From: Christensenella sp. UBA5489
GTDB lineage: Bacteria; Bacillota; Clostridia; Christensenellales; UBA1242
Direction of reading: 5' to 3'
Assembly (NCBI GenBank): GCA_002424095.1
Contig: DIPL01000001.1
Span: 4,250 to 68,249, forward strand
Length of the DNA: 64,000 nucleotides
Below are positions 1 to 7,803 of this stretch, in pieces (position 1 is the stretch's first letter; the number at the start of each line of letters is the position of its first letter). A program made the translations under genes and the position numbers. The notes beneath the pieces were generated by a model. The model made no database searches, had not been told where the DNA came from, and saw only the letters and a list, made by a program, of their open reading frames with translations.

Positions 1-174
1 AAAACAAAAGAAGTTTTTTCCGAACTTAAAAAAGTCATTTGGCCAACATTTCCGAAAGTTGTTAAAAAAACAGGCACTGTAATAGTTGTCGTTTTGGCAT
101 TCGCTGTGGTTTTGCTTGGCATTGATACGCTTTTGGAGTTGGCACACAGTTGGTTTTTTAGTAAATTGAATTAA
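1..174 (+). CDS. secE: Preprotein translocase subunit SecE (3' part)
   Basis: The frame is open from base 1 and stops with TAA at 172-174, so the start lies outside the window. The 57 visible residues hold the SecE signature: an amphipathic stretch ELKKVIWPTFPKV followed by one transmembrane helix (about residues 26-50). SecE joins SecY in the membrane channel for protein export. It sits 14 bases before nusG, the standard secE-nusG pairing in Bacteria. Identification rests on this motif, the single membrane helix and the neighbour. SecY is encoded far away at 45218. Confidence 0.93.
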   Translation, partial: KTKEVFSELKKVIWPTFPKVVKKTGTVIVVVLAFAVVLLGIDTLLELAHSWFFSKLN

Positions 175-188
175 AATAAGGGGTAAAA

Positions 189-704
189 ATGGAAGAAGCA
201 AAGTGGTATGCATTGCACACTTTTTCGGGATATGAAAATGTCGCAAAAGAAAATCTTGAAACAGTTGTTGAGAAATTCAATTTGCAAGATAGAATTTTTG
301 ATATTATAATTCCAGTCGAAGAAGCAATTGAAGAAAGAAAAGGCAAGAAAAAACTTGTGCAACGAAAAATAATGCCTTGCTATCTTTTGGTTAAAATGAT
401 ATATGGCGATGACCTATGGCACAATATAACTAGAACCAGAGGAATCACTGGATTTGTTGGACCGAAAGGACGCCCTCTTGCATTAACAGAAGATGAAGTC
501 AGAAAAATGCGACTTGAAAAAATCACTGTAAATCTTGATTTAAACAAGGGCGATAAAATTGAAATAATTGACGGACCACTTAATAACTTTGTTGGCGTAG
601 TCGATTTAGTTAATAAAGAAAATAATAAGGTTAAAGTTATAGTCGAAATGTTTGGTAGGGAAACACCTGTTGACCTCGATTATAGCCAAATAAGAAAAAT
701 ATAA
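189..704 (+). CDS. nusG: Transcription termination/antitermination protein NusG
   Basis: The 171-residue protein begins with the NusG N-terminal domain (WYALHTFSGYENVAKENL) and ends with a KOW domain around residues 119-171 (GDKIEIIDGPLNNFVG). NusG binds RNA polymerase and links it to the ribosome or Rho. Its length is normal for the family. It starts at an ATG preceded by a short purine-rich site (AAGGGG) and follows secE directly. The rplK-rplA pair lies downstream after about 135 bases, as in most bacteria. Confidence 0.97.
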   Translation: MEEAKWYALHTFSGYENVAKENLETVVEKFNLQDRIFDIIIPVEEAIEERKGKKKLVQRKIMPCYLLVKMIYGDDLWHNITRTRGITGFVGPKGRPLALTEDEVRKMRLEKITVNLDLNKGDKIEIIDGPLNNFVGVVDLVNKENNKVKVIVEMFGRETPVDLDYSQIRKI

Positions 705-792
705 TTAAAATTATAGAAAAATTCAATATTAAAACGGTATAAACAGAAATGTTTCGTTAAAACGAATCAATCTGATTATATATAAATTAAAA

Positions 793-826
793 GTGGGAGG
801 AATGTATGCCACATTTCAACAACCAC
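793..826 (+). promoter_or_regulatory. Candidate rplK-rplA leader hairpin
   Basis: Just before the rplK ribosome-binding site, GTGG (793-796) can pair with CCAC (823-826) around a GGAGG-containing loop. Firmicutes rplK genes often have a GTGGGAGG...CCAC leader here, and L1 is known in E. coli to repress its own operon by binding the leader. The pairing is visible. The regulatory role is inferred. Confidence 0.35.
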
Positions 827-839
827 AAAAGGAGAAAAA

Positions 840-1295
840 ATGGCAAAAAAATTAAAAGTTAGTGCAATTGTAAAATTGCAATTAGAGGCAGGAAAAGCAA
901 CGGCAGGTCCTCCGGTTGGCTCATCACTCGGTCCACACGGAATTCAAATAATGTCGTTTGTGAAAGAATTCAATGAAAAAACTGCTTCACAGGCAGGTAT
1001 GGTAATTCCTGTCGTTATCACGATTTATCAAGATAGGAGTTTTACTTTCATAATGAAAACTCCGCCAGCGCCGGTTTTGATTAAAAAAGCTCTTAAAATT
1101 AATAAAGGCTCGCCAAAACCAAATCAGGATAAAGTTGGTGAATTAACGGAACAGCAAGTTGAAGAAATTGCAAAGATAAAAATGCCCGACCTCAATGCTG
1201 CGAGTTTAGAATCTGCAAAAAGTATGATTAAAGGTTCGGCACGTAGTATGGGCGTTAAGATGAAAGAGGAGGGTGAAAAAGATGGCAGTAAGTAA
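840..1295 (+). CDS. rplK: 50S ribosomal protein L11
   Basis: L11 forms the GTPase-associated centre with 23S rRNA. The N-terminal domain motif ([21 protein letters not shown], residues about 14-34) and the C-terminal rRNA-binding domain ([10 protein letters not shown]) are intact. At 151 residues it is about ten longer than usual because of a charged tail ([12 protein letters not shown]). That tail encodes the ribosome-binding site of rplA, and the two genes overlap by 14 bases. A GGAG site precedes the ATG. Confidence 0.97.
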   Translation: MAKKLKVSAIVKLQLEAGKATAGPPVGSSLGPHGIQIMSFVKEFNEKTASQAGMVIPVVITIYQDRSFTFIMKTPPAPVLIKKALKINKGSPKPNQDKVGELTEQQVEEIAKIKMPDLNAASLESAKSMIKGSARSMGVKMKEEGEKDGSK

Positions 1296-1968
1296 AAGAT
1301 TTGCGGAAGCAAAAAAAGCAGTTGATACATCCAAACTCTATGAAATTGAAGAGGCAATAGAACTTGCAAAAAACACATCAAAAACAAAATTTGATGAAAC
1401 TCTTGAACTTCATTTAAAACTTGGCGTCGATGGTCGTAATGCTGACCAACAAGTGCGTGGTGTGGTTGTATTACCGAACGGAACGGGAAAATCAGTTAAA
1501 GTTCTCGTTATAGCACGTGGCGAAAAGGCCGAAGAAGCAAAAAAGGCAGGTGCTGATTTTGTAGGTGGCGAAGAAATTGTTGCCAAAATTCAAGGAGAAA
1601 ATTGGCTTGGTTTTGACGTTTGTATAACAACGCCAGATATGATGGGTATAATTGGAAAAATTGCAAAAATACTTGGACCAAAAGGACTTATGCCAAATCC
1701 TAAATCAGGAACTGTAACCAACGATGTTGTTAAAGCCTTAAACGATGTAAAAAAAGGAAAAGTTGAATATCGACTTGACAAATTCAACAATGTCCACGTT
1801 TCAATTGGTAAAGTAAGTTTTGAAACAAAGAAACTTTTGGAAAATTATGAAGCACTTATGCAGGCGATTATAAAGGCAAAACCTGCATCGGCGAAAGGTC
1901 AATATATTAAAAATGCTACTTTATGCACGACAATGGGACCAGGAATAAAACTCAACGCAAGAAGTTAA
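1282..1968 (+). CDS. rplA: 50S ribosomal protein L1
   Basis: L1 binds the 23S rRNA stalk at the E site and often represses its own operon. Motifs such as [14 protein letters not shown] and the C-terminal TMGPGIKL are complete. I chose ATG 1282 over an in-frame GTG at 1273 because a strong GAGGAGGG site ends about eight bases upstream, and it gives the usual MAVSKRF start. The gene overlaps the end of rplK. No rplJ or rplL follows; instead there is a terminator and then the rplU unit. Confidence 0.97.
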   Translation: MAVSKRFAEAKKAVDTSKLYEIEEAIELAKNTSKTKFDETLELHLKLGVDGRNADQQVRGVVVLPNGTGKSVKVLVIARGEKAEEAKKAGADFVGGEEIVAKIQGENWLGFDVCITTPDMMGIIGKIAKILGPKGLMPNPKSGTVTNDVVKALNDVKKGKVEYRLDKFNNVHVSIGKVSFETKKLLENYEALMQAIIKAKPASAKGQYIKNATLCTTMGPGIKLNARS

Positions 1969-1977
1969 AGTAAAAAG

Positions 1978-2027
1978 CAAAGAATTGTGAAAGGTGAATT
2001 TCGTTTTCAATTCTTTGTTTTTTTTAT
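1978..2027 (+). terminator. Rho-independent terminator after rplA
   Basis: CAAAGAATTG (1978-1987) pairs perfectly with CAATTCTTTG (2008-2017), followed by a run of T. It closes the nusG-rplK-rplA unit, so rplJ/rplL are not co-transcribed from here. Confidence 0.85.
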
Positions 2028-2214
2028 TTAATGATATAAGTTTTTAGTTTACAGAAAACATATTTAATTGAACGAACATTTAATACGAAACAGCGAAAGA
2101 GAATTTTTTAAACTCTGCAACGAATTATTCTTGCATCGGATTTTATTTAAGTCCGAACTTCGTCGCCTTTTTTTTATATTTTTTTAACTTATAAAATAAT
2201 AACAAATAAAAATC
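2028..2214 (+). other. Intergenic stretch with a weak stem-loop
   Basis: The 405 bases between rplA and rplU hold no gene. Apart from the terminator and the rplU promoter there is one weak stem (TCGGA 2136-2140 with TCCGA 2152-2156) upstream of an eight-T run at about 2168-2175. It could be a second terminator or a leftover leader. I cannot match it to a known RNA family. Confidence 0.3.
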
Positions 2215-2243
2215 TTGACATAGATAAAGAAAAATGTTAGAAT
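2215..2243 (+). promoter_or_regulatory. Sigma-A promoter for rplU-prp-rpmA
   Basis: TTGACA (2215-2220) and TAGAAT (2238-2243) are separated by 17 bases, a near-consensus promoter. Transcription would begin near 2250 and leave a leader of about 120 bases before rplU. Firmicutes often have an L21 leader RNA in that place, but I could not verify its fold. Confidence 0.8.
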
Positions 2244-2373
2244 AAGTTTGTTATGCCGCTTGATGCAGGTTTAAGTTTTTTGTTTTATAATTTGAATTCA
2301 AGATTAAACTTTAAATTTAATTTTTAAAAACAAAAACACCTTCAACAGCGAGTTTCTTTAAGGAGGAATTTTA

Positions 2374-2676
2374 ATGTACGCAGTAATCCAAACCGGAGGC
2401 AAACAATATAAAGTAAGCGTTGGCGATATTGTAGAAATTGAAAAACAAGAAGCAAACGTTGGCGATACACTGACTTTTGATGCCATTTTTGTAAGCGATA
2501 ATAATCAAATCAAAATTGGCAAAAATGCTAGCAACGTGAAAGTTAGTGCCGAAGTTGTAGAGCAGGGAAGAGCAGATAAAGTCATTGTTTTTAAATACAG
2601 TCCTAAAAAACGTACTAGAAAAAAATACGGACATAGACAACCTTTCACATCAATAAACATAACTAAAATAGGCTAG
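2374..2676 (+). CDS. rplU: 50S ribosomal protein L21
   Basis: L21 (100 residues) binds 23S rRNA. It opens with the family hallmark MYAVIQTGGKQYKV and ends with KKRTRKKYGHRQPFT, both typical. An AAGGAGG site lies before the ATG. The order rplU-prp-rpmA is the conserved Firmicutes arrangement. Confidence 0.97.
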   Translation: MYAVIQTGGKQYKVSVGDIVEIEKQEANVGDTLTFDAIFVSDNNQIKIGKNASNVKVSAEVVEQGRADKVIVFKYSPKKRTRKKYGHRQPFTSINITKIG

Positions 2677-2703
2677 GAAATATAAAAAAATTATAGAAGT
2701 AAT

Positions 2704-3039
2704 ATGACAACAATAAAAATTTTTAAACAAAAAAAAATGATTATAAGCATTGAGTGCAGTGGGCATTCTGGATATGCTGAAAAAGGTAGCGACATTGTTT
2801 GCAGTGCAATTTCAGCAATAATAGGAACTTGTTATCTCGGCTTGAAAAACGTTGTCAAGGCTGAATTTAAACATAGTCAAGATGACGAAAAAGGATATTT
2901 TCTTATTAAAATTAATGAAAATTTAGATACAATTTTAATGGAGAAAGCACAAATAATCCTTCAAACAACAGTACTGAGTTTAACTGAATTGTCAAAAGAT
3001 TATAAGAAATTTGTAACTATAAAACTTATAATTGAATGA
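2704..3039 (+). CDS. prp: Ribosomal-processing cysteine protease Prp
   Basis: Prp removes the N-terminal extension of ribosomal protein L27. The 111-residue protein has the family motif GHSGYAEKGSDIVCSAIS, with catalytic His21 and Cys33 and a nearby Asp30. It lies between rplU and rpmA, exactly where Prp (YsxB) is found in Firmicutes, and the downstream L27 carries the matching cleavage motif. Function is therefore well supported by both sequence and context. No strong ribosome-binding site is visible; the start gives the usual length. Confidence 0.93.
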   Translation: MTTIKIFKQKKMIISIECSGHSGYAEKGSDIVCSAISAIIGTCYLGLKNVVKAEFKHSQDDEKGYFLIKINENLDTILMEKAQIILQTTVLSLTELSKDYKKFVTIKLIIE

Positions 3040-3101
3040 TTAAAAATATCATAAGTTTAAAAAATTTAAGCAACTTGAAAATATAAAAGGGGACAAGAAA
3101 A

Positions 3102-3377
3102 ATGAAATTTATTAATTTGCAATTTTTTGCAACGAAAAAGGGAGGCGGCAGCAGTAGAAACGGACGTGATAGCCAATCGAAACGTCTAGGCGTTAAAGTT
3201 GGTGCAGGGCAAAATGTCGCAGCAGGTTCCATTATTTTACGACAGCGTGGAACCAAAATATATCCTGGAACGAACGTTGGTTTAGGAAAAGACCACACAT
3301 TATTTGCTTTGATTAACGGTTGCGTTAAATTCGAACAAAAAAATGGAAGAAAAGTGGCAAGTGTCTATGCCGCATAA
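3102..3377 (+). CDS. rpmA: 50S ribosomal protein L27 with Prp-cleaved leader
   Basis: L27 reaches the peptidyl-transferase centre with its N-terminus. Here the protein begins [10 protein letters not shown] followed by TKKGGGSS. This matches the leader (..NLQFFA) that Prp cuts off in Staphylococcus and other Firmicutes, so the mature protein should begin at about Thr11. The remaining body ([25 protein letters not shown]) is standard. An AAGGGG site precedes the ATG. Cleavage is inferred from the motif and from the prp gene next door. Confidence 0.97.
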   Translation: MKFINLQFFATKKGGGSSRNGRDSQSKRLGVKVGAGQNVAAGSIILRQRGTKIYPGTNVGLGKDHTLFALINGCVKFEQKNGRKVASVYAA

Positions 3378-3428
3378 AATTTTATTTAATTTTAAAATTA
3401 ATTAAATAACAAAAACCTAACAACAAAT

Positions 3429-4286
3429 ATGAGAGAAAAAAAAGAAAGTTTTATTATAAATAAAGAGAAAATTAATATTGCCCAAACTTTAAAGTGCGGG
3501 CAAATTTTTTCATATAGACAAATAAGTTTCAATCCTGATAACTTCATTATTTTTTCAAGCAATAAAAAAGCCGAAGTTTATGAAATGAAAGAGCATTATA
3601 AAATTTGCACGGACAATGTGCCTTATTTTCAAAATTTTTTTGACTTAGAAACGGATTATGAAAAAATAAAAAGTATACTTAGTAAAGATAAAATGTTGGT
3701 TAAGCCGATTGAGTTTGGCGGTGGAATAAGAATTTTAAGACAAGACTTGCTCGAAGTTATAATTTCTTTTGTCTTTTCCGCAAATAATAATATAAAAAGA
3801 ATCACTGAAAGTTTATTCGCACTACGCCAAAAATTCGGAAAGCACTACGGTGATTATGAGATTTTTCCTTCACTTAAACAGTTGAGCGAAATTACAGCTG
3901 AGCAATTCAAGGAAATTGGAGCAGGGTATCGTGCTGAACAATTAGTCAAATTGATTGAGCAATTGCAAAAAATAAATTTTGATGAATTAAAACATTTAAG
4001 TTCGGACAAGATTTTGAAAAAATTAATTGATTTGAGCGGTATTGGACCAAAAGTTGCTGATTGTATTTTGCTTTTCGGATTTAACCGCACCGATGTTTTT
4101 CCTGTCGACACTTGGATTGAAAAAGCATTTAAAAATTTTTATGAGTCCGATTTAAAAAATACAAATCATTGGAGCAGAGCGGAAATCAGAAAGTTTTTAA
4201 CAGAAAGATATGGAAATCTTGCAGGTTATGCTCAGCAATATCTTTTTAATTATCAAAGAAATTTCCACAATAGACAAATAATATAA
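3429..4286 (+). CDS. 8-oxoguanine DNA glycosylase/AP lyase (OGG1 family)
   Basis: This enzyme excises oxidised guanine from DNA in base-excision repair. The 285-residue protein has the OGG N-terminal domain (AQTLKCGQIFSYRQ, residues 18-31) and the HhH-GPD domain. The HhH motif LSGIGPKVADC carries the expected catalytic Lys208, and FPVDTW carries the catalytic Asp227, equivalent to Lys249 and Asp268 of human OGG1. Both residues are present, so it should be active. It follows rpmA and precedes the SOS-linked accessory block. No good ribosome-binding site is seen, so the exact start is uncertain. Confidence 0.9.
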   Translation: MREKKESFIINKEKINIAQTLKCGQIFSYRQISFNPDNFIIFSSNKKAEVYEMKEHYKICTDNVPYFQNFFDLETDYEKIKSILSKDKMLVKPIEFGGGIRILRQDLLEVIISFVFSANNNIKRITESLFALRQKFGKHYGDYEIFPSLKQLSEITAEQFKEIGAGYRAEQLVKLIEQLQKINFDELKHLSSDKILKKLIDLSGIGPKVADCILLFGFNRTDVFPVDTWIEKAFKNFYESDLKNTNHWSRAEIRKFLTERYGNLAGYAQQYLFNYQRNFHNRQII

Positions 4287-4433
4287 TTAATTTTGTTGAA
4301 AAAAATTTTTATGCAAATTGTCTGAATTTTTAAAAAATCATACAAATATGTCATAAAAATGGCGAATTTTTTTAACCTTATGTTATTATAATTTTAAATT
4401 TTAATGTTACAAATTTAATATTGTCATATTTTA
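4287..4433 (+). other. AT-rich intergenic, left edge of the accessory block
   Basis: No gene or convincing terminator is visible between the glycosylase gene and the promoter at 4434. The stretch is almost pure A/T. I did not find an obvious attachment-site repeat by eye. Confidence 0.4.
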
Positions 4434-4462
4434 TTGACAATATTATTTTCTATTATTATAAT
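4434..4462 (+). promoter_or_regulatory. Consensus sigma-A promoter of the SOS-linked HTH gene
   Basis: TTGACA (4434-4439) and TATAAT (4457-4462) match the sigma-A consensus at both hexamers, with an optimal 17-base spacer. The expected start point is near 4469, immediately before the LexA-box sequence at 4473, leaving a leader of about 120 bases. Confidence 0.85.
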
Positions 4463-4472
4463 ATTAAAAAAT

Positions 4473-4486
4473 AGAACAAACGTTCG
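4473..4486 (+). promoter_or_regulatory. LexA (SOS) box
   Basis: AGAACAAACGTTCG matches the Gram-positive LexA operator CGAACRNRYGTTYG at 13 of 14 positions, including both GAAC and GTTC half sites. It lies just downstream of the TATAAT at 4457, so bound LexA should block transcription. Its right arm AACGTTCG (4479-4486) also has a perfect inverted copy CGAACGTT at 4554-4561, which might help form a leader hairpin or a second half-operator. Confidence 0.7.
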
Positions 4487-4591
4487 ACGGCTGGTAACGA
4501 TTTTGCAAAAATATTATACAAAATATATACTATATTTATCATAATTTTTGACACGAACGTTAAAAGATAAAAATTTCAGGAGGGAGTGAAT

Positions 4592-5140
4592 ATGTACACT
4601 CAAAATATGGTAAAGACTTTATTTACAGTTTATAGATTTTTAGAAAGATTAGCAAATTCAATAGATAGAATCATCAACACAAGGGCGGTAAATGCCTGCT
4701 TTGTACATTTGGAAAATACAGCTTATAATTATGTTGAAAAAGTTGCCGATGATATAATGGAACTCACACAAAGAAAGATAACTTTAATAAATTTAAAAGT
4801 CATTACTGATAATATATTAGAAAACATTAATCAGGATTTTGCAAGATTTGTTATAATGAAATACATAGAAGATAGGTCGATTTTTGAAATTTCAGATGCC
4901 CTTGAAGTGAGTATGCGTACGCTTTCAAGGTGGAATAATAACGCTATAATCAAAGGTGCTTTGTATTTGCGAGGAAACGGCTTAACGTTAAATGTTATGG
5001 TTGATTTAATTAAAAACGAAAACTGGATAGTACAAGTATTTAATGAATTTAATAAAAAGACGAGAGAAAAATTATGCATTGATAAAAATATAAAGATAAT
5101 TCAACGGGCTTGCAAAGAATATAATAAATTTTTATGTTAA
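4592..5140 (+). CDS. HTH regulator, sigma region 4-like; candidate SOS-induced activator
   Basis: The 182-residue protein is not one I can name. Its middle part (about residues 88-120: RFVIMKYIEDRSIFEISDALEV, then SMRTLSRWNNNAI) looks like a sigma-70 region 4 or phage late-activator (ArpU-like) helix-turn-helix. The rest is helical with no membrane segment. I chose ATG 4592, eight bases after GGAGGG, over GTG 4586, which is too close to that site. It is the first gene of the block, under a perfect promoter overlapped by a LexA box. A role in switching on the downstream phage-like genes after DNA damage is an inference. The 120 bases after it, before the convergent gene, hold nothing I recognise. 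Confidence 0.6.
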   Translation: MYTQNMVKTLFTVYRFLERLANSIDRIINTRAVNACFVHLENTAYNYVEKVADDIMELTQRKITLINLKVITDNILENINQDFARFVIMKYIEDRSIFEISDALEVSMRTLSRWNNNAIIKGALYLRGNGLTLNVMVDLIKNENWIVQVFNEFNKKTREKLCIDKNIKIIQRACKEYNKFLC

Positions 5141-5259
5141 GATATAAAAATAATTTTTAAATTTATAATATGCTAGTTTCAAAAATGCAAGAGCAGTCTA
5201 AGGAATTTATCAAACAAAAACAAGATAAGTTTTTAATTTAAAATCTCATAAAAATTTCA

Positions 5260-6123
5260 TCATTCATCAAATTCATAATATTCACTTCTTTTTAGACGGT
5301 TTAATTTCTTTTTTGGTTTTTTGCCATTATCAATAATGAGTTTTGTTGGCTTGAAAAGTAAATAAATTATAAAAAGGCAGGGTAGGCAAGCACAAATAAT
5401 AATAATGACTTTCAATTCATCACTTAAAACAATTTCGTTTGGACTTGTATTACTTAGCGGAAAAAGTTCACCAGAAAAAGCTGGTAATTCTTCGGCATTT
5501 TTTTCAACCGACACATTCGCTGGAAAGCAAAGTGGTTTATATAAATAGCCATAATATACTCCATCATTGCTGGTATATTTGCTATAATACCAAACATCCA
5601 CGCCAAGTTGAGGCACTAGAATATCGCCCGTTTTTTCGCCATAATAAGTTAAATCTTCCTGCAAAAAAGGTACAGTAATATCAGAATCAGCAGATATTTT
5701 TGGAGACTTTTTTAATTCAAGTCCGCCAGTTGAATAAATGCCAATTGTCAAATTATCTGCAAAAGGTTTGATAGGCGTTCCTTCAACTGCAAAAACTTGA
5801 TTTTTTTTAACATAACCTAAAATATCCATATAATATGCTTTATAAAATAAATTGCCATCATCGTTTGCGTTGTCGGTTAGCAAAACAAAGTAACTTTGCG
5901 GAATGCAAAATATTTTGTATTCATCACTATTCATAGGTTGAGAATAAAGAAAAACATTATCATTTTTTATTTTCGCATAGACGTTTTCATAAGCGAATAA
6001 ATTTTTTGGTTGCAAAGAAATAAAAAGTGGAGAAATCACAAACATAAAAGAAAATATAATGATAAAAATTTCCGCATATTTAAAAATTATAAAATTGCGT
6101 AAAAAAGCAGTGTTATATTTCAT
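5260..6123 (-). CDS. Membrane-anchored protein with SH3-like repeats
   Basis: The 287-residue product is not a family I recognise with certainty. It has an N-terminal hydrophobic segment (about residues 12-38; signal anchor), an extracytoplasmic part with three SH3-like stretches (VYAKIKNDNVFLYSQP; TIGIYSTGGLELKKSPK; VWYYSKYTSNDGVYYGYLYKP), and a second membrane helix near the C-terminus (about residues 236-258) with a lysine-rich cytoplasmic tail. SH3-like repeats of this kind often bind cell-wall peptides. It points away from the large terminase gene with 44 bases between them and converges on the HTH gene. A role in the phage-like block is unproven; it may be a host envelope gene. Confidence 0.55.
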   Translation of the reverse strand: MKYNTAFLRNFIIFKYAEIFIIIFSFMFVISPLFISLQPKNLFAYENVYAKIKNDNVFLYSQPMNSDEYKIFCIPQSYFVLLTDNANDDGNLFYKAYYMDILGYVKKNQVFAVEGTPIKPFADNLTIGIYSTGGLELKKSPKISADSDITVPFLQEDLTYYGEKTGDILVPQLGVDVWYYSKYTSNDGVYYGYLYKPLCFPANVSVEKNAEELPAFSGELFPLSNTSPNEIVLSDELKVIIIICACLPCLFIIYLLFKPTKLIIDNGKKPKKKLNRLKRSEYYEFDE

Positions 6124-6167
6124 TAAATGAATATTAACATATTTTAAAAAAGCGAAAATGGCTTTTT

Positions 6168-7646
6168 ATGATTTTTTTTAGCAAAAAAACAAAAATCTAT
6201 AATAAATTGGAGAAATGTAAATTGCGAGAAGTTGTAAATCAAATTTTAAAAATTGAAAACATATTAAAAACAAGAAATCAAACAAATTCTAAACTTAAAA
6301 AGTATAACAAAGGTTCGTTGATTCATAAAAAGCAAATGCAGTTTCATAAATGCAAAAAACGTAATCGCTGGGTTTTCGGAGGCAATCGAAGTGGTAAAAC
6401 TGAATGCGGTGCAGTTGAAACAGTTTGGCTTGCACGTGGAATTCATCCATACAAAGAAAACAAGAAAAATATAAGCGGTTGGATTGTTTCGCTGTCGCAT
6501 CAAGTTCAAAGAGATGTTGCACAAAACAAAATTTTAGAATATATAAATCCTTATTGGATTAAAGAAGTTGTAATGCGTGAAGGGCGGAAAAGCAGTGCGA
6601 AATATGGAATAATTGATTTTATTCTCATAAAAAATGTTTTCGGCGGTGCAAGTAAACTTGCTTTTAAGTCGTGCGATCAAGGGCGAGAAAAATTTCAAGG
6701 AACAAGTCTTGATTTTGTTTGGTTTGATGAAGAGCCACCGCAAGATATTTATCGTGAATGTCAAATGCGTGTTATGGATAAAAAAGGTGAAATTTTCGGA
6801 ACAATGACACCGCTTAAAGGGCTAACGTGGGTTTATGATGAAATATACTTAAATCAATGTGCCGACAGCGAAGTTTGGTCAATTTTTATGGAATGGAACG
6901 ATAATCCATTTTTAAATAAAGAAGAAATTACACATTTAACGCAAACACTTTCAAGTGATGAATTGGAAAGCAGGCGCTACGGCCGTTTTATTCATAACGG
7001 CGGATTAGTCTATGGTGAATTTGACCCATCTATTCATATAATTGAGCCGTTTAATGTGCCGACTGAGTGGTATGATAATATTTCAATTGACCCGGGACTG
7101 AATAATCCTTTATCAGCACATTGGTATGCAGAAGATTTTGATGGAAACATTTACGTAATTGCAGAACATTATGAAGCACGGCAAACAGTTCTATATCACG
7201 CAAGCAAAATCAAAGAAATATGCCAAACTTTGAATTGGCCGTTGTTTCAAGGCAAAGTCCGTGCTTTAATTGACAGTGCATCAAATCAAAGAACGCTTGC
7301 GGGCGAAAAATCCGTGAGTGAACTTTTTAATGACTGCGGAATTTTAGTAAGTACTTCGGTTAATAAAGATTTATTCAGCGGAATTAATAAAGTTAAATGG
7401 TTTTTAAAGGATGTAGAAAACAAAACTCGTCTTTTTATATTTAAATCTTGCGTAAATCTAATAAGAGAAATCAAAGGTTACAGTTGGGGCAATGGCGAAA
7501 AACCGATGAAAAAAAATGACCACGCACTTGATGAATTGAGATATTATTTAATGTCAAAGAACAGTAGAACAGAAAAACCAAATAAAACCGAAATTCAAAA
7601 AAACAAAGAAAAATTAATTCGAAAAATAAAAAATACAAATTTTTGA
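6168..7646 (+). CDS. terL: Phage terminase large subunit (DNA-packaging ATPase/nuclease)
   Basis: This is the motor that pumps DNA into a phage head and cuts it. The ATPase has Walker A GGNRSGKT (71-78), Walker B VWFDEE (Asp187, Glu188) and the coupling motif TMTP (212-215). The C-terminal RNase H-like nuclease has acidic residues in ISIDPG (Asp308), ALIDSA (Asp369) and NDHALDE (Asp451, Asp455). All key residues are present at normal length (492), so it should be active. The start is uncertain: TTG 6222 has a better GGAG site than ATG 6168. Unusually, it lies about 6.8 kb from the small-terminase-like gene, separated by four other genes. Confidence 0.92.
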   Translation: MIFFSKKTKIYNKLEKCKLREVVNQILKIENILKTRNQTNSKLKKYNKGSLIHKKQMQFHKCKKRNRWVFGGNRSGKTECGAVETVWLARGIHPYKENKKNISGWIVSLSHQVQRDVAQNKILEYINPYWIKEVVMREGRKSSAKYGIIDFILIKNVFGGASKLAFKSCDQGREKFQGTSLDFVWFDEEPPQDIYRECQMRVMDKKGEIFGTMTPLKGLTWVYDEIYLNQCADSEVWSIFMEWNDNPFLNKEEITHLTQTLSSDELESRRYGRFIHNGGLVYGEFDPSIHIIEPFNVPTEWYDNISIDPGLNNPLSAHWYAEDFDGNIYVIAEHYEARQTVLYHASKIKEICQTLNWPLFQGKVRALIDSASNQRTLAGEKSVSELFNDCGILVSTSVNKDLFSGINKVKWFLKDVENKTRLFIFKSCVNLIREIKGYSWGNGEKPMKKNDHALDELRYYLMSKNSRTEKPNKTEIQKNKEKLIRKIKNTNF

Positions 7647-7689
7647 ATTATCTGATTATTTTACTTCTTGAAGAATAATTGCTACATAA

Positions 7690-7718
7690 TTGACATAATT
7701 TCGAACTTATTGTATAAT
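7690..7718 (+). promoter_or_regulatory. Consensus promoter of the paralogue triplet
   Basis: TTGACA (7690-7695), a 17-base spacer and TATAAT (7713-7718) form a perfect sigma-A promoter upstream of the three related genes. No LexA box overlaps it, so the triplet could be expressed independently of the SOS response. Confidence 0.85.
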
Positions 7719-7803
7719 GAAAACATAAAAAATGTAGAGATTAAATCAAGAAAAACCGAACAAAAACATATAAAAAAATTTCTTATACATAAAGGAAAGA
7801 AAT

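Noticed and set aside
5170..5241. Short 23-residue frame between the HTH gene and the SH3-like gene
   Set aside because: It has no ribosome-binding site and no recognisable features. It is too short to support.
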